This document shows positions 16,694-24,882 of a DNA stretch of 64,000 nt, one piece after another. Both the position numbers and the translations under genes were made by a program. How positions within the stretch are numbered: position 1 is the first letter of the stretch; each line of letters begins with the position of its first letter. Source of the DNA: Allorhizobium undicola ORS 992 = ATCC 700741 (lineage in GTDB: Bacteria; Pseudomonadota; Alphaproteobacteria; Rhizobiales; Rhizobiaceae); the NCBI RefSeq assembly GCF_000621665.1, contig NZ_JHXQ01000010.1:62001-126000 (forward strand), read 5' to 3'. The notes beneath the pieces were generated by a model, which was not told where the DNA came from, searched no databases, and was given only the letters and a program-made list of their open reading frames with translations.

Positions 16694-16815
16694 CCAAGGC
16701 TCGAAGATGCTAACGCATCCTCGCCTTGAAGAGATTTCGAATATCTCAACCGCATCAGGGGCTTGAGATATTCGAAAATGGAATACGAAGGGTCATCTTC
16801 AATGACTCTTCGTAT
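16694..16815. repeat. Cluster of three consecutive hairpins
   Basis: There are three inverted repeats in 122 bases. The first is CAAGGC...GATGC with GCATC...GCCTTG (16694-16728). The second is a perfect 14-bp pair TTCGAATATCTCAA with TTGAGATATTCGAA (16736-16776). The third is ATACGAAGGGTCAT with ATGACTCTTCGTAT (16783-16815, one mismatch). They fill the gap between the membrane protein and hss genes and resemble a mosaic intergenic repeat. Confidence 0.75.
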
Positions 16816-16964
16816 CAGTCTTTATTCTGTCGTTTAAATATGCTCTAGAGCAGGCTGAAAAGGCCGTCATGGACGGCCTTGACGGCAGCACAGGCGCCAC
16901 AGGCCACATTCCGGCCTGCAACGCCGTGCCCCGACGACAAGTGGCGTCCACGGAGACACAACGA

Positions 16965-18407
16965 ATGACCACCCAGACTTACCCGGTCCATGGCGAAATC
17001 ACCGGTCCGATCGTGATGATCGGTTTCGGGTCGATCGGGCGCGGCACGCTGCCGCTGATCGAGCGGCACTTCAAATACGACAAAAGCCGCATGGTGGTGA
17101 TCGATCCCGCCGCCGACGATCAGGGCATTCTGGCGCGCCATGGCGTGAAGCATATCCAGGCTCACGTCACGAAGGACAATTACAAAGAGCTGCTCAAGCC
17201 GCTTCTGACCGAAGGTGAAGGCCAGGGCTTCTGCGTCAATCTTTCCGTCGATACCTCCTCGCTGGACCTGATGAAATTCTGCCGCAAGCTCGACGTTCTT
17301 TATATCGACACCGTCGTCGAGCCCTGGCTCGGCTTCTATTTCGACAAGGACAAGGGCAATGCCGAGCGCACCAATTACGCGCTGCGCGAGACGGTGCGTC
17401 AGGAAAAGAAGAAGAACCCCGGCGGCACCACGGCTGTTTCCTGCTGCGGCGCCAATCCCGGCATGGTTTCGTGGTTCGTCAAGCAGGCGCTGGTGAATAT
17501 TGCCCACGAACTGGGTCTGTCCTTCGAAGAGCCCGCCGCCGATGACCGTCACGGCTGGGCCAAGCTGATGAAGAAGGTTGGCGTCAAGGGTATTCACATT
17601 GCCGAGCGCGACACCCAGCGCACGAAGAACCCCAAGCCGCTTGACGTCTTCTGGAACACCTGGTCGGTCGAAGGCTTCATTTCCGAAGGTCTCCAGCCTT
17701 CCGAACTCGGCTGGGGCACGCATGAAAACTGGATGCCGAAGAACGCCAAGAAGCACAAGAAGGGCTGCAAGGCGGCCATCTATCTGGAGCAGCCCGGCGC
17801 CAATACCCGCGTGCGCACCTGGTGCCCGACGCCCGGCCCGCAATATGGCTTCCTCGTCACGCATAACGAATCCATCTCCATTGCCGATTATTTCACCGTG
17901 GAGAAGGATGGCGAGGTGAGCTACCGCCCCACCTGTCATTATGCCTACCACCCCGCCAATGATGCCGTGCTTTCGCTGCATGAAATGTTCGGCAATGGCG
18001 GCAAGGCGCAGCCGGTTCTGCATGTTCTGGACGAAAACGAGCTTGTGGACGGTATCGACGAACTGGGCGTGCTGCTCTACGGCCATGACAAGAATGCCTA
18101 TTGGTACGGCTCGCGGCTCTCGGTGGAGCAAACCCGCGAACTGGCCCCCTACCAGAACGCCACGGGCTTGCAGGTCACATCCGCGGTTCTGGCCGGCATG
18201 GTCTGGGCACTGGAAAACCCCAGGGCTGGCATCGTCGAAGCCGACGAGATGGACTACAAGCGCTGCCTCGACGTGCAGATGCCCTATCTCGGCCCCGTCG
18301 AAGGCCACTATACCGACTGGACGCCGCTGACCGGCCGCCCCGGCCTCTTCCCGGAGGATCTGGACGAAAAGGATCCCTGGCAGTTCCGCAACGTACTGGT
18401 GCGCTGA
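16965..18407 (+). CDS. hss: Homospermidine synthase
   Basis: This NAD-dependent cytosolic enzyme joins two putrescines (or putrescine and spermidine) into sym-homospermidine, the characteristic rhizobial polyamine. The 480-residue length is typical. A Rossmann motif VMIGFGSIGRGTLPLIE sits near the N-terminus; VSCCGANPGMVSWFVK, ERDTQRTKNPK and TWCPTPGPQYGFLVTHNES are family segments. The ATG at 16965 starts the conserved domain; the frame is open 32 codons further upstream, but that part overlaps repeat DNA. A terminator lies at 18427-18459, so the gene is probably monocistronic. Confidence 0.95.
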   Translation: MTTQTYPVHGEITGPIVMIGFGSIGRGTLPLIERHFKYDKSRMVVIDPAADDQGILARHGVKHIQAHVTKDNYKELLKPLLTEGEGQGFCVNLSVDTSSLDLMKFCRKLDVLYIDTVVEPWLGFYFDKDKGNAERTNYALRETVRQEKKKNPGGTTAVSCCGANPGMVSWFVKQALVNIAHELGLSFEEPAADDRHGWAKLMKKVGVKGIHIAERDTQRTKNPKPLDVFWNTWSVEGFISEGLQPSELGWGTHENWMPKNAKKHKKGCKAAIYLEQPGANTRVRTWCPTPGPQYGFLVTHNESISIADYFTVEKDGEVSYRPTCHYAYHPANDAVLSLHEMFGNGGKAQPVLHVLDENELVDGIDELGVLLYGHDKNAYWYGSRLSVEQTRELAPYQNATGLQVTSAVLAGMVWALENPRAGIVEADEMDYKRCLDVQMPYLGPVEGHYTDWTPLTGRPGLFPEDLDEKDPWQFRNVLVR

Positions 18408-18426
18408 TTTCGTCCGCATGGAACAT

Positions 18427-18459
18427 AAAGACCCGCTGGAACGTTTCGGCGGGTCTTTT
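18427..18459 (+). terminator. Rho-independent terminator of hss
   Basis: AAAGACCCGC (18427-18436) pairs with GCGGGTCTTT around a loop of about 12 bases and is followed by further T residues. Confidence 0.85.
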
Positions 18460-18567
18460 GCTTTTCAATCAATCGCTTGTGTTCAACTGCCGGGATAACG
18501 CCGCACCGTCTTGCATTCACGGCGGCTTCGCGGCATGGTCACTATAAGCTTATCGACGGAGTCTGTG

Positions 18568-18936
18568 ATGAAGGCCGCTCACATTGCCACCCTGCTTGCA
18601 GCAGCCCTTGCTGTATCCTCCTGCATGGGGCCGCCACCGCCGCGTCAGGTCAGCTACCAGCCCGTGCAGCCGCAGGGCGTGGAAGGCGCCTGGGTCGATC
18701 CGAACGGCATCGTCTCCACCTTCCAGGGCGGCACCTTCTCCACCCGCTCCACCGATACCAATGCGCTTCTGGCTTCCGGCACCTATACCAGCATGTCGCC
18801 GACGCTGGTGGAGATCAACATGACATCGCTGGTGCGCAAGACCCAGTCGCGCGTCAATTGCGCGCTGGTGACACCTGGCCAACTGAATTGCACGACGGAT
18901 TCGGGCGCCAATTTCTCGCTGCGCCGCCAGATCTGA
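18568..18936 (+). CDS. Omp10-like outer-membrane lipoprotein
   Basis: This is a 122-residue lipoprotein. The signal peptide [16 protein letters not shown] ends in the lipobox VSSC, with Cys about residue 19 as lipidation site. The mature part carries [28 protein letters not shown] and [13 protein letters not shown], which align well with my recollection of Brucella Omp10 (WVDPNGI, TTDTN, VNCALVSPTQLNC). It is therefore a probable Omp10 paralogue rather than Omp10 itself. Two conserved cysteines in the mature part could form a disulfide. The start at 18568 follows GGAG by about 6 bases. It has its own terminator at 19000-19031. Confidence 0.8.
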   Translation: MKAAHIATLLAAALAVSSCMGPPPPRQVSYQPVQPQGVEGAWVDPNGIVSTFQGGTFSTRSTDTNALLASGTYTSMSPTLVEINMTSLVRKTQSRVNCALVTPGQLNCTTDSGANFSLRRQI

Positions 18937-18999
18937 AACCGGCATATGGCTGACGCATGATCGCGCCTTGCCCGTCCAACCATTATATTTTCGTTTTTC

Positions 19000-19031
19000 A
19001 AGGCTGCGCTTTTGCGCGGCCTTTTCTTTTT
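19000..19031 (+). terminator. Rho-independent terminator of the lipoprotein gene
   Basis: AAGGCTGCGC and GCGCGGCCTT form a stem with a TTTT loop and one mismatch, followed by TTCTTTTT. It lies 64 bases after the stop. Confidence 0.75.
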
Positions 19032-19122
19032 CAATCTCCCGCCATTTCTGCTTGCACCGCCTTGCGTGGAATGAAACCATGCAGCTTTCGTCAATGCTGA
19101 AAAAACTGTCATCAAACCCCGG

Positions 19123-19152
19123 TAAATCGATTCCGATCTGAGGAATTATGCA
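19123..19152. repeat. Fragment of the Bru-RS second hairpin
   Basis: TAAATCGATTCCGAT followed by CTGAGGAATTATGCA matches the central part of the second Bru-RS hairpin seen at 15175-15206, with one or two mismatches. Neither the first hairpin nor the left arm is present, so it is a decayed fragment. Confidence 0.6.
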
Positions 19153-19276
19153 CGAGACGGGCGCAAGCCACTGAAAGATTGCGCGGGTCGCCATATTCGC
19201 AAAGGCGGGCCGCATTGAATGCCCCTACTGGCCATGGCTGCCGCATGACGGCGGCGAAGATACAAGGAGTTCACGA

Positions 19277-21202
19277 ATGTCGAGAAGATTGAGGATTGGT
19301 CTGCTGAGCGTCTCCATGCTCGCCCTATCGTCCGGTGCAGCCTTTGCCGACTTTGAGCTGAACATCCTGCATATCAACGACTTCCATTCACGCATCGAAG
19401 CCATCAACAAATACGACGCCACCTGCTCTCAGGACGAGGAGAGCAAGAGCCAGTGCTTTGGCGGCGCCGCCCGGCTGAAAACCCTGCTGGACCAGACCCG
19501 CGCCGCCCTTGCGGGCAAGAACGTCGTGACGCTGAATGCCGGTGACAATTTCCAGGGCTCGCTGTTTTACACCACCTACAAGGGCAAGGCCGAACTGGAG
19601 GTGATGAACGCTCTGAAATTCGATGCCATGACGCTTGGCAACCACGAATTCGACGATGGCGAAACCGCAATCGCTCCCTTTGCCGAAAAGGCAGGTTTCC
19701 CGATCCTTGCCGCCAATTTCGAGGCCACGGGCAATTCCACGCTGAAGGACCGCATCAAGCCTTCCACCGTCCTCACCGTCAATGGCCAGAAGATCGGCAT
19801 CGTCGGCGCGATCACCCCGGAAACCACCGAGCTTGCCTCCCCCGGCCCGAATGTGAAATTCACCGATGACGTTGCCGCCATCACCGCCGAGGTGAAAAAG
19901 CTGAAGGCCGAAGGCGTCAACAAGATCATTGCCCTGACCCATGTCGGCTATCATCGCGACATGGAGATTGCCGCCATTCCCGATGTGGACGTCGTGGTTG
20001 GCGGCCATTCGCATACGCTGCTGTCCAACACCGATCCGAAGGCCGAAGGCCCCTATCCCACGCTGGTCGATAATCCCGGCGGCTACAAGGTGCCGGTGGT
20101 GACGGCTGCTTCCTATGGCAAATATCTCGGCGATCTGACGGTCGTTTTCGACGATAATGGCGTGGTCAAGAGCGCCAAGGGTGATCCAATCCTGATCGAT
20201 TCGAAGGTCCAGCCCGACGCCTCCATGGCCGCCAAGGTGGCAGAGCTGGCAGGCCCGATCCAGACGCTGCGCCAAAAGGAAATCGGCGAGGCCACCGATG
20301 CCATCGACGGCGCCTCCACCTCCTGCCGCGCGAAGGAATGCGCCATGGGCAATCTGGTGGCGGAAGCCATGCTGGATCACACCCGCAATCAGGGCATGAC
20401 CATTGCCATCCAGAATGGCGGCGGCCTGCGCGCCTCCATCGGCGGCGGCAAGGTGACAATGGGTTCGGTCATTACGGTGCTGCCCTTCCAGAACACGCTG
20501 GCCACCTTCCAGCTCAAGGGGTCCGACGTGGTGGCCGCGCTGGAAAACGGCGTGAGCCAGGTGGATGACGGTGCAGGCCGCTTCCCGCAGGTGGCAGGCC
20601 TCAAATACAGCTTCGACCGCTCCAAGCCCGCAGGCAGCCGCATTGTGGACGTTCAGGTCAAGGAAGGCGACGGGTTCGCAGCGCTTGACCGCAACAAGCT
20701 CTACGGCGTCGTCACCAACAACTACATGCGCTCCGGTGGCGATGGCTACAAGATCTTCGCAACCGCCGGGCAGAACGCCTATGACTACGGCCCGGATCTG
20801 GCCGATGTCACGGCGGAATTCCTTGCCAGGCATTCACCCTACAAGCCCTTCACCGATGGCCGGGTGAATGAAGTGACGCCTGCCGGCTATGTTGCCCCCG
20901 CCGCACAGCCGAAGACGGCAACCGCCGCCCAGGCCGCAGCTCCTGCCCCGGCACCCGCTCCGGCACCGGCAGCAAGTCCGGCCCCGGCAACGGCTCCCGC
21001 CCCTGCGGCACCTGCGGTTTCCGCCCCGCCTGCGGCGGCCCAGCCCACCCAATATACAGTGGTCAAGGGCGACAGCCTGTGGAAGATCGCCGAAGCAACC
21101 TATGGCCAGGGCGATGACTGGACAAAAATTGCCAGGGCAAACAAGCTGCCGCGCCCCAACCACATCGAAATCGGCGATGTGCTGACGCTGCCCGCAAGGT
21201 AA
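19277..21202 (+). CDS. Periplasmic 5'-nucleotidase/metallophosphatase with C-terminal LysM
   Basis: This 641-residue exported protein resembles UshA-type 5'-nucleotidases, which hydrolyse nucleotides (and nucleotide sugars) in the periplasm. After a signal peptide ending SGAAFADF, the metallophosphatase motifs are ILHINDFHSR, LNAGDNFQGS, LGNHEFDDGE and VVVGGHSHTLL. The 5'-nucleotidase C-terminal domain has IQNGGGLRAS and NNYMRSGGDGY. An Ala/Pro linker (about residues 540-590) leads to a LysM domain (YTVVKGDSLWKIAEATYGQG), which should anchor the enzyme to peptidoglycan. The ATG at 19277 follows AAGGAG by about 8 bases. A terminator lies at 21225-21256. Confidence 0.92.
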   Translation: MSRRLRIGLLSVSMLALSSGAAFADFELNILHINDFHSRIEAINKYDATCSQDEESKSQCFGGAARLKTLLDQTRAALAGKNVVTLNAGDNFQGSLFYTTYKGKAELEVMNALKFDAMTLGNHEFDDGETAIAPFAEKAGFPILAANFEATGNSTLKDRIKPSTVLTVNGQKIGIVGAITPETTELASPGPNVKFTDDVAAITAEVKKLKAEGVNKIIALTHVGYHRDMEIAAIPDVDVVVGGHSHTLLSNTDPKAEGPYPTLVDNPGGYKVPVVTAASYGKYLGDLTVVFDDNGVVKSAKGDPILIDSKVQPDASMAAKVAELAGPIQTLRQKEIGEATDAIDGASTSCRAKECAMGNLVAEAMLDHTRNQGMTIAIQNGGGLRASIGGGKVTMGSVITVLPFQNTLATFQLKGSDVVAALENGVSQVDDGAGRFPQVAGLKYSFDRSKPAGSRIVDVQVKEGDGFAALDRNKLYGVVTNNYMRSGGDGYKIFATAGQNAYDYGPDLADVTAEFLARHSPYKPFTDGRVNEVTPAGYVAPAAQPKTATAAQAAAPAPAPAPAPAASPAPATAPAPAAPAVSAPPAAAQPTQYTVVKGDSLWKIAEATYGQGDDWTKIARANKLPRPNHIEIGDVLTLPAR

Positions 21203-21224
21203 GCGCAGGCGCCTGCGACAAAAG

Positions 21225-21256
21225 AACCGGCCCGCGACCACACGGGCCGGTTTTTC
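21225..21256 (+). terminator. Rho-independent terminator of the nucleotidase gene
   Basis: AACCGGCCCG (21225-21234) pairs with CGGGCCGGTT (21243-21252), followed by TTTT. It separates the nucleotidase from hemH. Confidence 0.88.
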
Positions 21257-21329
21257 TGTCTGGACAGTGATCCTTTCTCCCGGCAAAAGCGTAGATGGAA
21301 CATGAATTCCTGAGCAGGGCTATCCAGAT

Positions 21330-22364
21330 ATGAGCGTAGACATGAGCCACCTCCCCGCCGACCATCCCAAGGTGAATTTCGGAAAGGTGGGCGTGCTGCT
21401 CGTCAATCTCGGCACGCCGGACGGCACGGATTACAAATCCATGCGCCGTTATCTGGAGGAGTTTCTGACAGACCGCCGCGTCATCGAATGGTCGCGGCTG
21501 CTCTGGTACCCGATCCTTTACGGCATCGTGCTGAACAAGCGCCCGCAAAAAGTGGGCAAGGCCTATGAATCCATCTGGAACAACGACCTGAACGAAAGCT
21601 ATCTGCGCACCTATACCCGCAGCCAGGCCGAGAAGATGGCAGCCTCCTTCAAGGATATGCCAAATGTGATCGTCGATTGGGCCATGCGCTACGGCCAGCC
21701 GTCGATCAAATCGAAAATGAATGAATTGCAGCAGCAGGGCTGCGAAAAGATCCTGCTTTTCCCGCTTTATCCGCAATATGCCGCCGCCACCACCGCAACC
21801 GTCAATGACGAGGCCTTCAAGGCCCTTCTCAAGATGCGCTGGCAGCCAGCACTGCGCACCGTGCCGCAATATGCCGACGATCCGGTCTATATCGATGCGC
21901 TGGCCAACTCCATCGAAACGCACCTGAAAACGCTGGACTGGGAACCGGAACTGGTGATCACCTCCTATCACGGCATCCCCATGTCCTATTTCAAAAAGGG
22001 CGATCCCTATCATTGTCAGTGCTACAAGACGACGCGCCTGCTGCGCGACCGTCTTGGCTGGTCCAGGGAAAAGCTGATGGTGACATTCCAGTCCCGCTTC
22101 GGACCGGAGGAATGGCTGCAACCCTATACCGACAAAACGGTCGAGAAGCTTGCCAGGGAGGGCGTAAAACGCATCGCCATCCTCAATCCCGGCTTCGTCT
22201 CAGACTGCCTGGAAACGCTGGAGGAAATCGCCGGTGAAGCAGGCGAGGACTTCCTGCACAATGGCGGCGAGAAATTCACGCATATCCCCTGCCTCAACGA
22301 CAGCGATGACGGTATGCGCGTGCTGGAAAGCGTGGTGCGGCGAGAATTGCAGGGCTGGGTGTGA
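21330..22364 (+). CDS. hemH: Ferrochelatase
   Basis: Ferrochelatase inserts ferrous iron into protoporphyrin IX, the last step of haem synthesis, at the cytosolic face of the inner membrane. The 344-residue protein has LLVNLGTPDGTDYKSMRRYL at the N-terminus, the active-site region ITSYHGIPMSYFKKGDPY (histidine ligand) and FQSRFGPEEWLQPYTDKT. An alternative start four codons in (ATG at 21342) would also fit. It stands alone between the nucleotidase terminator and a small antitoxin gene. Confidence 0.95.
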   Translation: MSVDMSHLPADHPKVNFGKVGVLLVNLGTPDGTDYKSMRRYLEEFLTDRRVIEWSRLLWYPILYGIVLNKRPQKVGKAYESIWNNDLNESYLRTYTRSQAEKMAASFKDMPNVIVDWAMRYGQPSIKSKMNELQQQGCEKILLFPLYPQYAAATTATVNDEAFKALLKMRWQPALRTVPQYADDPVYIDALANSIETHLKTLDWEPELVITSYHGIPMSYFKKGDPYHCQCYKTTRLLRDRLGWSREKLMVTFQSRFGPEEWLQPYTDKTVEKLAREGVKRIAILNPGFVSDCLETLEEIAGEAGEDFLHNGGEKFTHIPCLNDSDDGMRVLESVVRRELQGWV

Positions 22365-22401
22365 GCGGTGACTGGGGTGAACACCCAGCGATCTTGATGT
22401 T

Positions 22402-22425
22402 ATGCGTAAAATGCGTATTTTACGT
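22402..22425 (+). promoter_or_regulatory. Candidate operator/promoter of the antitoxin gene
   Basis: CGTAAAA (22405-22411) and TTTTACG (22418-22424) form an inverted repeat that also contains ATGCGTA twice as a direct repeat. The AT-rich right half TATTTTACGTATAAA resembles a -10 region just before the AAGGAG ribosome site. Autoregulation by the antitoxin is typical of such layouts and is inferred here. Confidence 0.5.
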
Positions 22426-22441
22426 ATAAAGGAGCATGGCT

Positions 22442-22684
22442 ATGGCCCAATCCGCGAACGAATTTGCCCGCAGGTTCACCACCTTCCGCGAGCAGGTCCA
22501 GTCAGGCGGCGTCATTGAGGTGACGGCTCATAACCGCACCATAGGCGCTTTTCTCTCCGCCAGAGAGCATCAGCACTGTCTGGACATGAAAAAACGCGAA
22601 CGCGAGGTTATCAAAACCTCCGACATGGATAATGACCCCATGGCTTTGATCATGAGCGCGGAATACAGCAAAGCCGCAGAGTGA
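22442..22684 (+). CDS. Phd/YefM-like antitoxin, apparently orphan
   Basis: This 80-residue protein resembles Phd/YefM-type antitoxins: NEFARRFTTFREQVQSGGVIEVTAHNRTIGAFLS has the short strand-helix layout and the 'own habit of expression/override' type core of such DNA-binding N-termini. The C-terminal half is charged and would bind a toxin. The ATG at 22442 is chosen because AAGGAG ends about 7 bases before it; the ATG at 22436 is too close. No toxin gene follows: the next gene is queE on the other strand, 98 bases on. The assignment is by general resemblance, so moderate confidence. Confidence 0.55.
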   Translation: MAQSANEFARRFTTFREQVQSGGVIEVTAHNRTIGAFLSAREHQHCLDMKKREREVIKTSDMDNDPMALIMSAEYSKAAE

Positions 22685-22782
22685 CGTACCCTGCCTTCGT
22701 CCCGGCCTCACCATCCGCTATAATTATCTTTGGCACGCGGAAGCGCTAGGGAACTGGAAAAGCAACCCAACACAGCCAGCCC

Positions 22783-23511
22783 TCACACGCCGCGCCGGTT
22801 TCCCCAGAGCAGCACGTGCAGTTGCGGCAGCACGCGGGCGGTGAACCAGCCGTCTTCCATAACCTTGTCCACCAGCCAGTGCATCCGGGTCATGATACCG
22901 TCCATGTCGATCACGGCGTCCTCCTCCTCCGGCGGTGGCGGGGTGTGGTTGCCGGGCTGGAGATAGACGGGGAGTGCGGGAAAGCGGGCGGCGGCGGATT
23001 TGGCATAGGCATAGTCAGCCTCATTGAAAACGATGAATTTCAGCAGGGTTTGCGGCTTCCCCCCGGCGGCCTGAACACAGTTTTCAAGCGCCGCCCAATC
23101 GGTTTCCATGCCGCTGGAAGGGGGCTTGGGAGAAAGCACCAGCACGTCGAGATCGGCAAACCAGTCCTTCGGCACCGAGCCTTGCGTTTCCAGCGCAAAG
23201 CGATAACCGCGCGCATGGCCATGGGTAATCAACGGTCCAAGCGGCTGGATCGCCGGATTGCCGCCGGAAAGCGAGACCATTAACGGCTTACCGTTCGAAA
23301 GCCTCTCCACCTCGGCCCAGATGGCGTCGACGCTCATAGGCTGCCAGTCTGCGCGAAAGCGGCTTTCCACCGCATGGAGACTATCGCACCAGGAGCAGCG
23401 GTAATCGCAGCCGCCAGTGCGCACGAAGACGGTGGGCTGGCCGATCAGCACGCCCTCGCCCTGAATGGTGGGTCCGAAGATTTCCGAGACCCGGATCGTG
23501 GCCTCGCTCAT
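22783..23511 (-). CDS. queE: 7-carboxy-7-deazaguanine synthase
   Basis: QueE is a radical-SAM enzyme that turns 6-carboxytetrahydropterin into 7-carboxy-7-deazaguanine in queuosine synthesis. The 242-residue protein has the family N-terminus [19 protein letters not shown] and the Fe-S cluster motif [17 protein letters not shown], with [14 protein letters not shown] following. The start at 23511 overlaps the queD stop as ATGA, and the frame upstream is not conserved. It is the last gene of the queC-queD-queE operon controlled by a preQ1 riboswitch at 24584-24614. Confidence 0.95.
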   Translation of the reverse strand: MSEATIRVSEIFGPTIQGEGVLIGQPTVFVRTGGCDYRCSWCDSLHAVESRFRADWQPMSVDAIWAEVERLSNGKPLMVSLSGGNPAIQPLGPLITHGHARGYRFALETQGSVPKDWFADLDVLVLSPKPPSSGMETDWAALENCVQAAGGKPQTLLKFIVFNEADYAYAKSAAARFPALPVYLQPGNHTPPPPEEEDAVIDMDGIMTRMHWLVDKVMEDGWFTARVLPQLHVLLWGNRRGV

Positions 23512-23864
23512 GGCCGGTATTCCGCCCAGGTCTTCGCCGTTTCGCTGACGCGCACGGCCGAGGTTTCCGGGAAGCGCTGCCTGCACCAGTCGTAAAAATG
23601 CTTCGCCAGACATTCCGCCGTGGTCTTGTCATGGCCCAGCACGTCATTGAGATGGCGGTGGTCGAAATACTCGTCGATATAGGTCTTCAGCGCCTTCAAT
23701 TCGTGATAATCGCGCAGGAAACCGTGTTCGTTCAGCTCTTCCCCGGAAAGTTCTATCACCACCACATAATTGTGGCCGTGCAGGCGGGCGCATTGGTGAT
23801 CGGCGGGCAGGCCCTTGAGTTGATGCGAGGCGGAAAAGTGAAATTCCTTGGAAATGCGGTACAT
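23508..23864 (-). CDS. queD: 6-carboxytetrahydropterin synthase
   Basis: QueD converts 7,8-dihydroneopterin triphosphate to 6-carboxytetrahydropterin, the first committed step to queuosine. It has FHFSASHQL (zinc histidine), [12 protein letters not shown] (catalytic Cys and two zinc histidines) and FDHRHLND, all intact. The ATG at 23864 is preferred because the AGGAGG sequence ends six to seven bases before it; the ATG at 23870 directly abuts that site and overlaps the queC stop. Length is about 118 residues, normal for the family. It overlaps queE by 4 bases. Confidence 0.94.
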   Translation of the reverse strand: MYRISKEFHFSASHQLKGLPADHQCARLHGHNYVVVIELSGEELNEHGFLRDYHELKALKTYIDEYFDHRHLNDVLGHDKTTAECLAKHFYDWCRQRFPETSAVRVSETAKTWAEYRP

Positions 23865-23866
23865 GC

Positions 23867-24574
23867 TCATACCTCCTCGGCCTTGAAGCCTTGCGTGGCG
23901 GCCACCCAGAAGTCAGGGTCTTCATAGACGGTCGGGTCCGTGACACCGGCAAGATGAAAGGCCTCGCGCCGTTCCACGCAGGTGCCGCAGCGGCCGCAAT
24001 GCTTTTCCCCGCCCTTGTAGCAGGACCAGGTTTCGGCAAAGGGGGTGTGGTATTTCGCGCCCTCGCGGACGATCCCGGATTTCGGCACGGTCACGAAGGG
24101 CGCCAGCAGTTTCACATCCGCATAGCCGTCCAGTGCGTGGTTTTGCATCACCTGAAAGGCATCGATAAAGCCGGGGCGACAATCGGGATAGATGAAGTGA
24201 TCGCCGCCATGCACGGCAACCGCCACCGCATCGGCCTTTTTTGCCGCCGCAACGCCAAAGGCAATGGCCAGCATGATGGCATTGCGGTTCGGCACCACGG
24301 TGATTTTCATGGTTTCTTCGGCGTAATGCCCATCCGGCACATCGAGATCGTCGGTCAGCGCCGAGCCGGTCAGGCTTTTGCCGATGGCGGTGATGTCGAT
24401 CACCTGATGCGGAACGCCGAGACGTTTTGCCGCAAGAGCGGCAAACTCGACTTCCTTCCTGTGACGCTGGCCATAATCGAAAGAGAGCAGGCCAATCAGT
24501 ATTTGTTCCGCAGCGATCTTGTGCGCAAGCGAAACGGAGTCCAGTCCGCCAGAGCAGACGACGAGCGTTTTCAT
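23867..24574 (-). CDS. queC: 7-cyano-7-deazaguanine synthase
   Basis: QueC forms preQ0 from 7-carboxy-7-deazaguanine, ATP and ammonia in the cytosol. The 235-residue protein begins MKTLVVCSGGLDSVSLAHK with the PP-loop SGGLDS, and ends with the zinc-binding cysteines of CYKGGEKHCGRCGTCVERRE. The ATG at 24574 is chosen: the upstream frame is open but is leader DNA containing the riboswitch. The AAGGA ribosome site is part of the riboswitch tail, so translation should be repressed when preQ1 is bound. First gene of queCDE. Confidence 0.95.
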   Translation of the reverse strand: MKTLVVCSGGLDSVSLAHKIAAEQILIGLLSFDYGQRHRKEVEFAALAAKRLGVPHQVIDITAIGKSLTGSALTDDLDVPDGHYAEETMKITVVPNRNAIMLAIAFGVAAAKKADAVAVAVHGGDHFIYPDCRPGFIDAFQVMQNHALDGYADVKLLAPFVTVPKSGIVREGAKYHTPFAETWSCYKGGEKHCGRCGTCVERREAFHLAGVTDPTVYEDPDFWVAATQGFKAEEV

Positions 24575-24583
24575 GATGTCAGT

Positions 24584-24614
24584 CCTTGTTTTGACCGGGT
24601 AGGCTGCGACCGGT
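24584..24614 (-). promoter_or_regulatory. preQ1-I riboswitch upstream of queC
   Basis: On the minus strand ACCGG (24614-24610) pairs with CCGGT (24598-24594). The loop TCGCAGCCTACC between them carries the preQ1-recognition C. An A-rich tail CAAAACAAGGA (24593-24583) follows and should fold back into the loop to form the pseudoknot. This closely matches the class I preQ1 aptamer known from Thermoanaerobacter. The AAGGA of the tail is the queC ribosome site, so the switch most likely acts on translation. Confidence 0.85.
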
Positions 24615-24636
24615 GGTGAAAACCCGCGGCTCTCAT

Positions 24637-24680
24637 AGAGCATTTCCGTGAAAAGTGGAAACCGATTTTCGCAAGCATGA
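24637..24680. repeat. Copy of a dispersed intergenic repeat
   Basis: AGAGCATTTCC followed by GTGAAAAGTGGAAACCGATTTT recurs in related form at 41215-41249, 47036-47080 and 60595-60645. It resembles the AGAGC-flanked A/B/C mosaic motifs of rhizobial and Brucella intergenic regions. No function is known. Confidence 0.55.
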
Positions 24681-24882
24681 TTTTCTTCGCAGAGCGGCCA
24701 TTTTGGGAAGCGCCATTGACGGCTACTGGTCAAAAGCCCCGCGACACCTTACATTTCTTTGCAAAGAGCATGATCCGGCCGGGGCAAAACGAGGTCGATC
24801 GCGCTTCTGTTTGTGAAACAAGTCTTTAGGGCACCTGCCTTACGCAGTCGGGTCGGCGCTCCATTGGGAATGTGGGGTTGCA

